A stretch of 64,000 nt of DNA, from contig NC_079509.1 in assembly GCF_030052815.1 (NCBI RefSeq), forward strand, positions 50,782,829 through 50,846,828, written 5' to 3'. This DNA comes from Hevea brasiliensis. Lineage: Eukaryota; Streptophyta; Magnoliopsida; Malpighiales; Euphorbiaceae. The position numbers were made by a program, and so were the translations under genes. Of this stretch, positions 10,560 through 22,066 are shown in pieces. Position 1 is the first letter of the stretch; the number at the start of each line of letters is the position of its first letter. The notes below the pieces were generated by a model, which saw only the letters and a program-made list of their open reading frames with translations, had not been told where the DNA came from and ran no database searches.

Positions 10560-11776
10560 AAACGTAGATGTTCTACTCTCGCTACTGTTTGATGTAGTCA
10601 CATTATGTAGCCATTTAGGAAGCATATTCATTGCATTTTGTTATTATTTTATTACTTTCATGTTTATTTTCAAGTTTTTTTAGTTTTCTTTTAAATTTTA
10701 TGTTAAATTGGTTTGATTCGTTAGTTTTCAGCCTTTATTAGGTATGTATCAATGGCCTAGGAAGGTATGAAGGTGATTGGAGGGGTGTCGAAACTTGGAA
10801 AATCAAGTTTGGATGCCCCATAAGATAACAAGACCCGTGTTATTCAGAACACTGAGTGGAAGAAACCATAACATGGCTCTTGTAATGAATTACATGGCTC
10901 ATGTTCCTTGGTGCACAAAATTACACGGCCCACGTAGCCTTTTGAACTCTAGAAACCTTAGAAATTCAAGATCCAGAGAGCTACACAAGGCAGGGCCATG
11001 TAAATTAAAAGGAGTACACAATCCATGTTGTTTCTAGCAATAGAATTATAGATTTGACCTCCCACGATTCTTGGCCATTCTTGAAGGTTTTCTAAGGCTT
11101 TTAGGGCTCTGAAAAAAGGTTTTTATCTAAATATAAATACAAGAAATTATGGTTTCAACCTAGATTGGCCTTTCACATTCAAGAGAGGACTTTACCTTTA
11201 AGAAAGGCAAGAGAAGAGATTGGATTCTACAAGATTGCTAGAAGGAATTTTCAGTTGAAGTTCTAAAAGTCCAAAGCTGCAATGCTCCATTTGGGTTCTA
11301 TTGTTTTATTTTCTTTTTATGTCTTTCCTCTTTCATTTTACAAACTTAATTGTAAAACTCACCATGAGTTAGTAGTTTTTTTAATTTTAAGGTTAAAGAT
11401 GTTGTACTTTCACTTCAATTATGGATCTGATTTGACTTTATTTAATATATTAAGTATTTTTTTCTTTTATTTAATTTCTTGCATTCTTAATACATGCTTT
11501 GCATTGAACTCCACTTAGTGTTGATTCTAGATATTAATTGAATGACTGAAAGGTGAAATTAATATTGGGATAAAGAGAATTTTGTACTTAGGATTCTTGA
11601 CCTAGAGATAAGCTGAAATTCAATGAGAATTTAATAACTAATCACAAGAACTTAATAGGTTTTAATCAATTTAATCACCACGAAAGTAGGGTTTAAGTTT
11701 ATAAGATGCAACTTGAGTGCCTTGAGAGAGAACTTAAGATAATATAGGAATAATTTCCTCCAAAGTTATAATTTTC
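10560..11776 (+). mobile_element. LTR-like non-coding retrotransposon fragment
   Basis: The region carries ACACGGCCCACGTAG-type motifs (10920-10940) common in plant LTRs, a TATA-like AATATAAATACAAG (about 11127-11142) and long AT-rich leader-like sequence after it. No coding domain was found. The right side runs into the assembly gap. Orientation is inferred from the TATA-like motif. Confidence 0.3.
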
Positions 11777-11876
11777 NNNNNNNNNNNNNNNNNNNNNNNN
11801 NNNNNNNNNNNNNNNNNNNNNNNNNNNNNNNNNNNNNNNNNNNNNNNNNNNNNNNNNNNNNNNNNNNNNNNNNNNN
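11777..11876. other. Assembly gap, exactly 100 N
   Basis: A run of 100 unknown bases, the usual placeholder for a gap of unknown size. The frame continuity of any ORF across it is meaningless. Confidence 0.98.
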
Positions 11877-12400
11877 ATACAGCATGGTTTATTAATATAT
11901 CGTATCGTATGATATTATATTGTATAATATGGTTTTGTTGTGAACTTATTAGGGAAAATGGTGTGATATAGAATAGTATAGGATATTTTAATGACATTTT
12001 CTTGTTTAGCTAGATGATATGGTATGATAAAATAAATATGAAAATTACTAAAATATTCTTATTATTATTTTAAATACATAAATGGTTATGGTATAAAATG
12101 AAAATATAAAAATTTAAAACTAGCACAAACCATTGACTTGATAGTTTGAAAACTTATGGTAATTACAATCTAGGATCACTATTTTCAAAAATAATAAAAA
12201 CAAATAAGGATTATAACCATGCAATACAAAAATAAAAAAAAAATCATGATAAACCATCATTCAAACAGGGGGGTAAATTACTCCATCCTAATGAATGGTT
12301 GAGATTAGTTACAAAGATCCAAGCACTAATAAATAATAGGCTAAATAGTAAAAAAAATGTCTAAAATTTACAAGTTTTGTCAATTATAATCAATTTATTT
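11877..12400. other. AT-rich DNA between the gap and the Mutator-like element
   Basis: Begins with short repeats (ATATCGTATCGTATGATATTATATTG). No gene is seen. TAGGCTAAATAGTAAA at about 12339 is loosely mirrored by TAGGCTATGGCAAAAGTAAA on the minus strand at about 14470, possibly the ends of an older outer element. Confidence 0.4.
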
Positions 12401-13498
12401 GGTAATTTTTATCGTTCGTCCTTGAACTTTACCCCGTGTTCCACTTCTGTTCCTGAACTTTATTTTATCACTCAACAATACCTAAACTTTTATCTTATCA
12501 CACTAAAAATCTCTATCACCAAATTCCGATGATAGCCCCGATTTGATGCTTACATTACTAATTATAGGCTGTCATTTAAAAAAAAAAAACTAAATAATAT
12601 CACGACATCTTTCTTTCTCTCTCCTCCATGTATCACTATATCACTCTATAAACTGGATCTGACGATTTGAAAGAGGAAGAAAAGGTTGAGACATAATAGC
12701 CATATCCGCACCTTTTCTTGAGAGGGGATTCAACAGAGGTTAGCCTAAAGAACAACAGCTGAAGATTCATCAATAATATCTGAAATTAGAGAAGGGAGCT
12801 CAAGAGAAAGGGTTCGACCAAGGTGCTGGTGTAATATTGAAGGGGAGTTACATACCTCGTGGTCTTCAGCTAACCCAGGAGACGCTTCTTAGATGAAGAA
12901 ATTATGAGGTATGTATACTATATTTTCATGAAATGATTTGTTATGGGAAATGGGTTGGTATTCATTTGTAATTTTTTTAATTACACAATCGCACTCTCCA
13001 CTGTCACAATATGCCAAAAAAAATTCAAGCTTTACACCGGTGTCTTCCAATGAATTTTCCTTTGTTGACACTCCCAATAGAGTTTTTTGGGTTTTATTTT
13101 GTCTTCTCTTTGCAGATTCAAAGATGGATGAATTGAAGATAGATCTTAGGCATCGTGAAATTAAAGATAGAGCTTAGGTTTTGCACTTTCATTTTTTAAG
13201 GAAGAAGAAGATAACGTTTGAAAGAGAGAGCTCTAACTTTTAATGCCCTTATTGTACCCTGCTGCATGGAGGAGAGAAAAAGTAAGACATCCACTTGTGA
13301 TATTATTTAGTTTTTATTTTTTAAATGATAGCATGTAATTAGCCACGTAAGCATTAAATCAGAGCTCTCACCAAAATCTAGTAATAGGGATTTTAGTGTG
13401 ATAAAATTAAAATTTAAGTATTTTGAGTGATGAAATGAAGTTCAGGGACAAAAGTAGAACACGAGATAAAGTTCAAGTATGAGGGATAAAAATTACTC
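12401..13498. mobile_element. Mutator-like element with about 230-bp TIRs (Pack-MULE type)
   Basis: The left arm (12401-12630) and the right arm (13262-13498) are long inverted repeats. Shared landmarks, read inward, are GTAATTTTTATC, CTTGAACTTTA, CGTGTTC, TCACTCAA, TTATCACACTAAAA, ATGCTTAC, TATCATTTAAAAAA-like sequence, ACTAAATAATATCAC and CTCTCCTCCATG. The flanks CAATTTATTT (12391-12400) and CAATTTTTTT (13498-13507) fit a 9-10 bp target duplication with one mismatch. Long TIRs and this duplication size are Mutator traits. There is no transposase, so the element is non-autonomous. The interior holds a captured zinc-finger exon. Confidence 0.75.
12790..12907 (+). pseudogene. Captured GRF-type zinc-finger exon
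   Basis: The frame reads PRCWCNIEGELHTSWSSANP and then, after a one-base frame break, G-R-R-F-L, and after a second break R-x-R-N-Y-E. This is the zf-GRF signature: CxC, a TSW..NPGRRF core, and a final C-x-N-Y whose Cys codon is here TGA. A splice donor GTATGT follows directly at 12908. The GRF finger binds single-stranded nucleic acid in host proteins. Two indels and a lost Cys make it non-functional. A possible second exon follows TTTGCAG at about 13115. Confidence 0.55.
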
Positions 13499-14480
13499 AA
13501 TTTTTTTAGTTAATTTTGGCCTAATTTAAAGCTTTTGTGTTAATGATGGCCCGAGTCCTAAACTGAGTAAAGTAAATGTTGATGTGGTGATTGATGTGGA
13601 AATATATTAATTTTTTATACGTTGTTACTGATGTGATAACTGATGCGTCATGAACTTTTTTTTTTTGTTATATTGTTGCTATCGTCACAAAAAATATTTT
13701 TAATTTATATATTATTGCTAAAATGATGTAACTTTAATAATAAAAACAGTAAAATTTTTCAATTTTTGTCGATCATAGCCAATTCTATATGTTTATTTTA
13801 TTTATATTTAGTCAACTAATTTTAATCTAGCTTAGTAAAAAATTAATATGTTATTACTTCATACAATTATCAAAAATAAAATATTTATGTTATTTAATAT
13901 AATAAAAAATCATTTTTCTTTTTTCTTTATCTCTTTTTTTGGTATTTATAAAATTTATTTATGAAAATAAATAAAATTTTTTATTTATTTAAAATTAAAA
14001 ATTCATGTAAAATATGTCAATAATAAATTTTGTTCCTAGGTGGGAGGGGAGAGAGCAAGGGAGGTGGGTAGATGGTTGTATAATGTTATTAGATAAGAGA
14101 GGGAGAATGGTGGGTGTAGGATATTTCTGAGGACTAAAAATATGAGAGAGAAAAAAAATTATTTTTTATTATATTAAATAATATAAATATTTATTATTAT
14201 ATTATGTAATAAAATATTATTTTTTATTAAATTAGGCTAAAATTAATAATTATTTATAAATAAAATAAATTTATAAAATTAATTATAATTAATAAAAATT
14301 AAAAAAATTTAATATTTTTATTATTAAAATTATGTTACGAAAGTGATAACATATAAAAATTAATATTTTTGTCACCTAAATTGCGACATTAATTCATTTT
14401 ATTCAATTTGGGATTCGAATTACAATTAATATAAAACTTACAAAGTTTGGGTTTACTTTTGCCATAGCCTAAATCATAAT
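13499..14480. other. AT-rich intergenic DNA
   Basis: Low-complexity A/T. The phrase AATTTTTGTCGATCATAGCCAATTC (from about 13760) resembles the sequence just left of the Mutator-like element (12375-12400), which suggests an older related element around it. No gene was found. Confidence 0.45.
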
Positions 14481-14658
14481 TCTTCCACCATTGCAATAGA
14501 ACGCTTCTGGCGGTACTGTAGAAGTAGAACGCGCTCATCTTTCTGAGAAGCTTACCGGAAAGCTTAGGAAGATTAGCTCCGACAAGTCAATTTATATTTC
14601 CTGCTCAGTCCAGTAAAAGCAAGAAAACATTTTCCTGGAAAATAGAGAAGAAAAGAAG

Positions 14659-17120
14659 ATGAACAGTACATCACCAGCTCATTCATCAGTATCAACAACA
14701 GCAATCGTTGGAGGCGGCGGTAGCAATGCCGCTTTGGAAGATTTTCATTTCCCTTCCGATCTTATATCTATCCAAGACCGCAAGGAAGAAGCTATGCTTG
14801 GTTTGTTTTATCTCTTCCTTTCTTTAATTTTGCGAATTCTACACCAAGTTATGCAATTCATTTTTACTTCTTCATGGGTTTTCGCCATTTTTTTGCAATT
14901 CATTATTTTGCTTTCTGGGTATCTAAGAGAAGAATTAAATTTGAAATTCAGTCCTCTCTTTCTCGAAATCAAAGGTTCTTGTCAATAAATTTTGTAAAAA
15001 AAAAAATCAACATTATTGGTCCTTAGCTACATAAACTCGGGATTTTTTTTTGGGAATTGTACTTGTCAAAAATTTGGAGAAGGAACTTCAGAACATAATT
15101 AAAATTGCCCTAGTCTGTGTTGATGCGTAATGGGAAATCTTCTTCTTCTTTGCTTGTCAAAAAAACAAGTGGAAATAATTAAAAGCTAAACATGTATTGA
15201 ATATTTGATGGTTTAGTTCTGTAAATATAGGTGAATCCAAATGATTGCTTTAGTATTGGGCTCGTAGAGAATATATTCCTTTCGCCTTGTAAAATTTTAA
15301 AATTTACAACTCTAATATGAGTTCTTTTATTCTGCTGAGTGCTGACTTGCTCAGTTGTTCATTGTAATCTGCAAGAATGTGCTTTATGTCTTGTGTTCTA
15401 TAAAGTTTCTTCGGGCTTCTGAATCTTTAATTGAAACTTCTGTGGAGGATTTCTTTTAGGGTTTTCTAGAGATGCATGTCTTGTTAAAAGACCTATTGAA
15501 TTGAACATTTCTGGCGTCTGTGAGCCCTTGATAGCTTATTTACCATCACAATGTTGCACCCTTAGCAAGTTGTGCTTCAGATCTTTACCAATTTGGAAAT
15601 GTAAAATTAGCGGTCCAAAATGCAGGCAACTATAAGTAGAGAATCAAATAATCTCAATCACACAAATCTTAGATAATATTGTTATTATTATCTTTATTAT
15701 GTTGTAGATCTTAGGATTTGGATCTTTTTTTTTTTTAAATTATAGTTTTCTATATTTCAATATATATGCAATCTGGTGATGAATTTATATTTGCATTTTA
15801 GCAAGCAAATGGAGATTTATGCTGTTCTTGAAACTGTAATTACTTCCTATCTTCCAGTTCTGAAAGCTGATTTGATGGCTGCACTTAACAAAGAGGTTAA
15901 ATCCTTGGATGAAGATAATTGAAGTTTGAAGGACCTCGCTCACGCATCAACCTTATATCAAGGCCTGGTTAGTGATTCGATCCATCAATTGTCCTTCCCT
16001 TTTAATATTTTCTGTTCTTTCTGCATTTTATTGATAAAGACAAGAAACATTTCACTATCCTTTAATTCATAATTTACCATATGCATGATATAATAGAAGA
16101 GAATTTCATCTTTTTCCAAGTGCCATTTATACAGTAGCAAAAAATGATGTCAGCAAAGTAGATAAAGGTCTATAAAACTCTATTAATTGGGACAGAGTTT
16201 ACTTTGGATCTTGACCAGCTTTTAAGTTCTCTTGAGCATAGAAAATCAACTTGCATAAAATCGAATTTGCTCGTTTTTATCTCCCTGATCAAAGCATGAA
16301 AAAAGGGGAATTTAAGGAAGAAAGAGTTTGTGAGGGAAACTTATTATCTCTCAACACCATAGCATCCTATACCATTATAGACATATTTTAACTAGGACAT
16401 TGATTGCTGAACATGGCATCTTCTTTCATGTTGGCAGTTGGGACTTGGAAATGGCTGATAATGTATTTGAATTTGTTCTTTCACTTATTGTGAAGTGTCC
16501 CTAACTCATTTTTACAGATTAAGAAGGATCATTCACAAAGAAAGGATCAAAACCTATGAACTAAACTCAGTTTCTGTAGTTAATTCCTGTTCTCTTAAAG
16601 AAATCTATATTTGTTCCATAGCATTAAAGAAACCTCTCGACAAAATTTTGAACCTTAAATTCACTTTAGATAACATGTTTCAAAAGTTTTAGATAAGTTT
16701 TGTGGCATATATCTCCCTTTTAAAGTATCCTTGATTTGTAAGGAATTGCGCATGCCAGGCTTATGTGAATTCCCTGTGAAATCTAGATGGATGATTTGTA
16801 GTGACAGCCTTTGTATCTTTCTGATGTATTCTTGTTTCTTTGTTTGTTCATGAGTCTGTAGGGCTTACATGAGCAGTTCAGTGCATCTGTGCACATTGTT
16901 TTTTGGGACTTCGTAGCCTGCTATAGGCCTTGAGAATCTGATTTATTTGTGATCTACTGGTCCAACCTTTTATAATTTGTCTTTTTTAATATCATTATAA
17001 TCATTATTTTTTGTTATATTTATTTAAGAAAATCTTCTGTTACTAATTCTAATATCAGGTGGATTTCTAAACAAGAAGATGGAAATAACAAAGAATAGGA
17101 ACATAGCTCCACCGAAGTAA
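14659..17120 (+). CDS. Three-exon gene of unknown function, one-base deletion in exon 2
   Basis: Exon 1 (14659-14800) encodes MNSTSPAHSS..., a Gly-rich stretch and FPSDLISIQDRKEEAML, ending with donor G|GTTTGT. Exon 2 (15858-15967, acceptor TTCCAG) encodes VLKADLMAALNKEVKSLDED, then in the next frame FEGPRSRINLISRPG, ending G|GTTAGT. Exon 3 (17059-17120, acceptor ATATCAG) encodes GFLNKKMEITKNRNIAPPK and stop. Intron phases agree (both phase 1) only if one base is restored near 15920, in AATTGAAG. The protein would be about 104 residues, soluble, with no signal peptide or membrane segment. It looks like a conserved land-plant protein of unknown function. The missing base is either an assembly error or a real null allele. 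The 5' leader runs from about 14500. Confidence 0.7.
14801..15857 (+). other. Intron 1 of the three-exon gene
   Basis: GT at 14801-14802 and AG at 15856-15857, T-rich with a CCTATCTTCCAG acceptor. An ORF that reads through the donor to 14988 is intronic. Confidence 0.7.
15968..17058 (+). other. Intron 2 of the three-exon gene
   Basis: GTTAGT donor at 15968 and ATATCAG acceptor ending 17058. No second gene is apparent inside; a 65-codon ORF at 16495-16692 has no coding character. Confidence 0.65.
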
Positions 17121-17875
17121 ATTGGATTTTTCAGACAGGTCACATATTTCATCTGCTGCCTCTGAGAAATCTGTTCTGCTGCTGCTGGCAAGACTAAAGC
17201 TGTTTTGTTGCTGAACTTCAAAATGAGTGGCATATAGTTGTTAGGCTGCAGAGCTACTAAATCTGTTACTTAAACAGGATCTTAAAAATTTTCTTTTTAA
17301 TTGTTTTGCAACATGAGTTATTAATGATATGCCATTGTAGTGCCTAGGATTCTTTTTCTCTTACGATGAAAAATGTTTCTTATTGTAAAACAAAATTTTA
17401 TTCAAATATTGATATCGAGATAGGCAATTTTAAAAATTAAATCTTTTTAAGGATTTTTTGAGTTCTTGGGACTGAAGCCCCAAAAGGAGAATTGGGATTT
17501 TTTTTATTTTTTTATCAAAGCCCCTGATCAATGCAATATCTCTTGACTCGAAATGGAAGCAGGTTTGAAAAAGAATTTTAGAGTGTCTAAAGGACAGCAA
17601 TTATCAATTATCGCAGAATAAAATGTGATATAATGATATGAAATGCAATAGAAAGAAAGATACATGGAACGGTTACCTACTCTTTAACGGTTTAAATTCT
17701 AGCATTGTGATTGGAGAGTCATAACTGTTTTTAAGGAATATATATTATTATATTAATTTAATTTATATTATTATGTTGTGCTAAAAAAATTATAATAATA
17801 ATTACAAAAATTATTTCTCAACTTATTGCTATTATTATAAAAATAAATCTAACTATATATATATTTTTTTATATC
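17121..17875. other. 3' UTR and AT-rich flank
   Basis: Probable 3' UTR to about 17400 (several AATAAA-like variants), then AT-rich sequence up to the retrotransposon insertion site. No other gene is seen. Confidence 0.5.
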
Positions 17876-17880
17876 ACTAT

Positions 17881-20508
17881 TGTAACACCCCAAAATTTTA
17901 AATTTTATTATTTTATGAGTATTATTGATATTTTAATTTTATTTAAATTTTAAGAAATTATTTGAGATTTTTCGGATTTTAAAAATCGGGTTCAATTTTT
18001 CGAAAATATAAACTTTGATGATTTTTTAAAAATTTATTTAAAGACGACGTGGCAAAACTAAAAATATATTTGGAGTTTACGAATTTTTCTGAGTTTTCTG
18101 AAATTTTTTCGGAATTTTTAGACCTCGTTTTCGGTCTCGAGGCAGAGTAAAAATTCAAAAATTTTATATCCTGAATCGAACCGCCGAATTGAACCGATCG
18201 ATCGAACCGGCCGAATCGACCGCCTTTTCATTTTCTTCCTTCTACCTCCCCGCAAGGCCCCGACTCTCCATTTCTCTCTCTTTTTCTCTCTCCTCCCTTC
18301 TCCCCTTGTCGCGCCGCCACCTCCTCGCCACCTCACCGGCCACCGCTCACTCCCTCCCCACGGGCCGCTTCTTGGAACGCCGAAACGGCCTCAAGCAACG
18401 CCAAGACGCGCACGAACGTTCGTCTTCCCGGTCAAAATTCAGCCGATCCGGTTACCAATCAGACCGGGTCTTGTGTCTAAACTCATCTACTCGTCGAGAG
18501 CTTTCCATAGACACCAAGAACACCGAAATTCATGGAGCGGTTTGTCCAATTTTTACCCGGGAAGTTTTAGCTCATTTTGACTTTTGGGCTAGATTTCTCA
18601 CAAACCGTAAACCCCATGAGAAAGCCGAGAGTACCAGAGCGCTCCACTCGTCGAGAGCTTCGCGGCGACATAAATTTCGAATTTTTTCGACACTGTTTTT
18701 CGGTGGGTCCCACGAAACTTCGCAGTGTTTTTCCGAGCATTAAATGAGCTTAGAAAATTCCATAAAATTTATGTACTAACCCCCGTGTTGTGGGCTTCCT
18801 GTAGGTATCATCAATTCGCGGAAATTCGATAGTTGTCCGGGTCTGTGAATTTCCAGCTAGACAGACCCATTACCGGAAAAGTCTCTGAATTAGACCGAGA
18901 TTTTGGCTACCCCCCATTGTCGACGTCCTGAGCGCGTCTCTGGAGTCGGAATAGGCAAAGGTAAACCCGAACCTTGTTTTTTCGTAATTTTCTAGTGCTT
19001 AAATAGGATTAAAAATCCATAAAATATTCGTGGTAGCTCAGAAAATTATGATTCTTTTTGCAATAGCCTAGTAATATTGCTAAGGACCGCGGGGCAAAGT
19101 TTTAGAATTTTTAGAGCTTGTTTGGGTAGTTTTTGCAAAAATGATCAATTATAAGGACTAAATTGAAATTTTACAAATTGTGATGGATGATTGATTTGAT
19201 GGGCCCAGGAGGGGCTGTGTGATGTGATTGAATTGTGGATATATGAGTTGCGATTATAGAAGTGTGTTTTGAGCCCTTTTGCAGGTTGGGTAGGTCCTAG
19301 GTATAAGGGAGACTTTGCCGGATTTTCGACACGACTTAGGACGTATTTGGTCTTTTCTTGATTTGTATTGAGTTATTTGTATTAAATAATTGTAATGTAA
19401 TTGTCAGGTGAGTCGAGACAGCCTTCTTCCTCCGCCCAGCCGCTACAGTGACTGTTGTCAAGTCTGTGAGTAAAATATTAATTTTAATTATAATTTCATT
19501 ATTATTATATGTTCAAGCATGCCCATGCATCACTTATATGCATATATCTATGTAGATAAACTTTAGGCATGATTTATGTTGCATTCATAACTGTGAAAGT
19601 GCCATGTATGTTGTTGTGGTAATTTGGAGCAAAGCAGCGTGCGCTGGCGCATGCGGTGGTGTGGTGTGGGCTATGGATAGGACGGGAAGACACGTCTTGA
19701 GATCTTCGCTGGGACCCGGTCCTTCGGGGTAGACACGGCTTGAGTTCTTTGCTGGGACCCCGATTTGGTTATTAAGTGGAAGTCCGAGCTGAGCTCTTCG
19801 CTGGCACAGTTGGAATTAAGAGAGTTGTATAGGGGGTCAGCTCCCATATATATTATGATTGATATTACCAGGTGCATTAGTGCTCCAAATTACCTTTTTG
19901 ATGTTATGATGTGAAATTATTGCTAGTATTGCATTTCACTCTACAGGGTGCATTAGTTTTAGATAGTTATAGAGATTATGGTTAAAATTGATATTTTACT
20001 CTCTGAGTCGAACGCTCACTCCTTTTCAATATTTTTTTCAGGCTACAGGAGGATTTTATTGTGGTTAACTTGCTTTTCTCCTTCGCAGGTTGTTTATCAA
20101 TATTTGTATAATTTTATTTACTCCTAGAATTTCTGCATGTGTTAGAAATATTAATTGATTTGGGTCTATAATATAAATTGTTATGTGGACCTGTAAAATT
20201 ACTATATACATGTTTGATGGACTGGATGAGGGAGCTGAGCTCCCATTTATCTTTATGTTGATATGAGTATGTGGAGGGTGAGCTGAGCTCCCCAATTGAT
20301 GATATATTTTGTTTACGTGCCCGTGAGTCAAAACTCCCCGTTGAAAGGTCCACCTTATGGCCGGACTCTGTCCGGTTGATTTCTTGATATTGGGCCCAAA
20401 TGGGCCTTAGAGTTGGATTAATGAATAATTAGGCTTACTACGAGCCTCGGGGGCTTTAGGCTGGCCCAGGTCCTAGTGCTGGTCCGGCCCATAGGTTGGG
20501 TCGTGACA
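17881..20508 (+). repeat. 5' LTR of the plus-strand Tekay-like element
   Basis: 2628 bp, starting TGTAACACCCC and ending GGGTCGTGACA. It contains a CT-rich, GC-rich block at 18230-18440 on an AT-rich background. It contains GGGCTGTGTGATG, GCATGCCCATGCATCACTTAT-like sequence and a direct-repeat zone ACACGGCTTGAG (19680-19790). A long ORF at 18189-18743 is a chance frame in the C-rich part. Confidence 0.95.
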
Positions 20509-20512
20509 AATG

Positions 20513-20524
20513 TGGTATCAGAGC
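20513..20524 (+). other. Primer-binding site (initiator-Met tRNA)
   Basis: TGGTATCAGAGC begins four bases after the 5' LTR and is complementary to the 3' end of plant initiator-Met tRNA, the primer for minus-strand DNA synthesis. Confidence 0.95.
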
Positions 20525-20734
20525 TTAGGCTCCAGATTCTTAGGGATTGTTTGTCTAAAGTGTTGGGAAGAGTCTACTAGGAGTCACATGCGGAAAATAG
20601 GGTCCACATTCGTCTTGCATTGTCATCTTTGCTTCTAGTTTCTGCTTTATATATTGTGTGTAAACATGAGTCTATAGAGCTTTGTAATGTGCAGTTTTGA
20701 ATTTTATGGGCTAATGCTGCTGAATTTTAGGAAA

Positions 20735-22066
20735 ATGCGTAGAAGTAGGAGAGCTGCCATCGCACTGTAACTGCATGTGCTCGACGAGGTGTCAAGACAG
20801 ATGAGGCGCCTGCCCCGAGGAGGCGGGGTAGGAGGCCTAGAGCTGCTCAAGTAGAAGAGCAGCTACCACCAGTTCAGGATTAGTCGTTTATGGCACAGGG
20901 TCCCATGGACCCCATGGCAGCTACTCTAGCTGGGTTGCAGAGAACCATTGACATGATGGTGCAGTATATGGTCCACCCTCCATAGCAGCAGTAGTCCACC
21001 GCACCAAGAGGGGAACCTTACAAACAGATCATAAATTTCAAGAAGTTGGTGCCTGGTACTTATGATGTGTCAGACGATGCATATCGGTTTTTGGATTCCT
21101 GCAGACATGTGCAGTAAATGCACTGCAATGACTGATAGAAGACTTATAGAGTGTATGCAGTATGTCATGGGGCCTATGCCTAGACAATGGATGAATGACT
21201 ACATATTACCTCGGATGGAGGGTTTGTCGTGGACTCAGTTTGTGGAATTGTTCATCAATCGGTTTGTGCCAGAAAGCTTCAGGGATCAAAAGCAGTGGGC
21301 CTTTGAGGCCTTAAGACGTAATGGCGTGTCAGAGATGAGTATGCTACTGCACTTCGAGTTGAGCAGTATGCCCCTACAGCAGATCTACGTAAACTATGAA
21401 GGTGAAGAGATTCCTAAAGGGCTTGACAGAGGTATGCAAACCTGCCATGATGTCCGATCACCTTGTGATGTAGTAGTTGATCGAGCTGCATGATAGAGAT
21501 TAGCTATGCTGTGGATGACAGCGGAAGAGCAAAGAAAAACAAAGCAGAGGGTTCTTCAGATGTTCCCCACATAGGTACTACGGATAGTGGTGGCCAAACT
21601 AATTACAGAGGAAGAAGCAGGAATAAGAGAAGTGGTTTTAAACACAAATCCCGAGGGTTCGCACTGTGGTACTGATCCAAAGAAGGGTCACAGCTCGGTA
21701 TAGCAGCCTGGTCCTGTTCAGATCTTCCTTAGCACCTTGTGCACAGTGTGGAAGAGAACATTCAGGACCTTGTATGATGGGTTCAGGAGTATGCTTCAGG
21801 TGTGGCCAACCAGGTCACTTTGCTAGGGAATGCCCCGTGTTCAGCGAGCCACAGATGGGGTCACAGGGTTCTATTGCAAATGTTCCTCGTCGGGCCATCT
21901 GTAGGCTTCCAAAGATGGCAGTGGCAATGGCCAACAGGGCCGAGGACAAGAGGGACGTGGATTTGGAGGCAGATCAGGAGGTAGAAGTCAATATCAAGGT
22001 TCTGCCACTCAGGGTAGGGGTCAAGCTCGGGTTTTCACCCTGACCCACCAGGATGCTCAAAGCCCA
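20735..22066 (+). pseudogene. gag: gag region (capsid and zinc knuckle), frame-broken
   Basis: The start at 20735 (MRRSRRAA) is followed by in-frame stops. The capsid-like part is open at about 21134-21330 with DRRLIECMQYVMG, PRQWMNDYILP, LSWTQFVELFINRFVPESF and DQKQWAFEALR, the retrotransposon gag core. A CCHC zinc knuckle, CFRCGQPGHFAREC, lies at 21792-21833 in another frame, preceded by CAQCGREHSGPC. In this family gag forms the particle and packages RNA. At least three frame changes separate the start, capsid and knuckle. Confidence 0.85.

Noticed and set aside
11734..11997. ORF spanning the N run
   Set aside because: The frame is open only because unknown bases contain no stops.
14801..14988. 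C-terminal extension of exon 1 (ORF to 14988)
   Set aside because: It reads through a good GT donor into a T-rich intron. Exons 2 and 3 join in phase with the splice at 14800.
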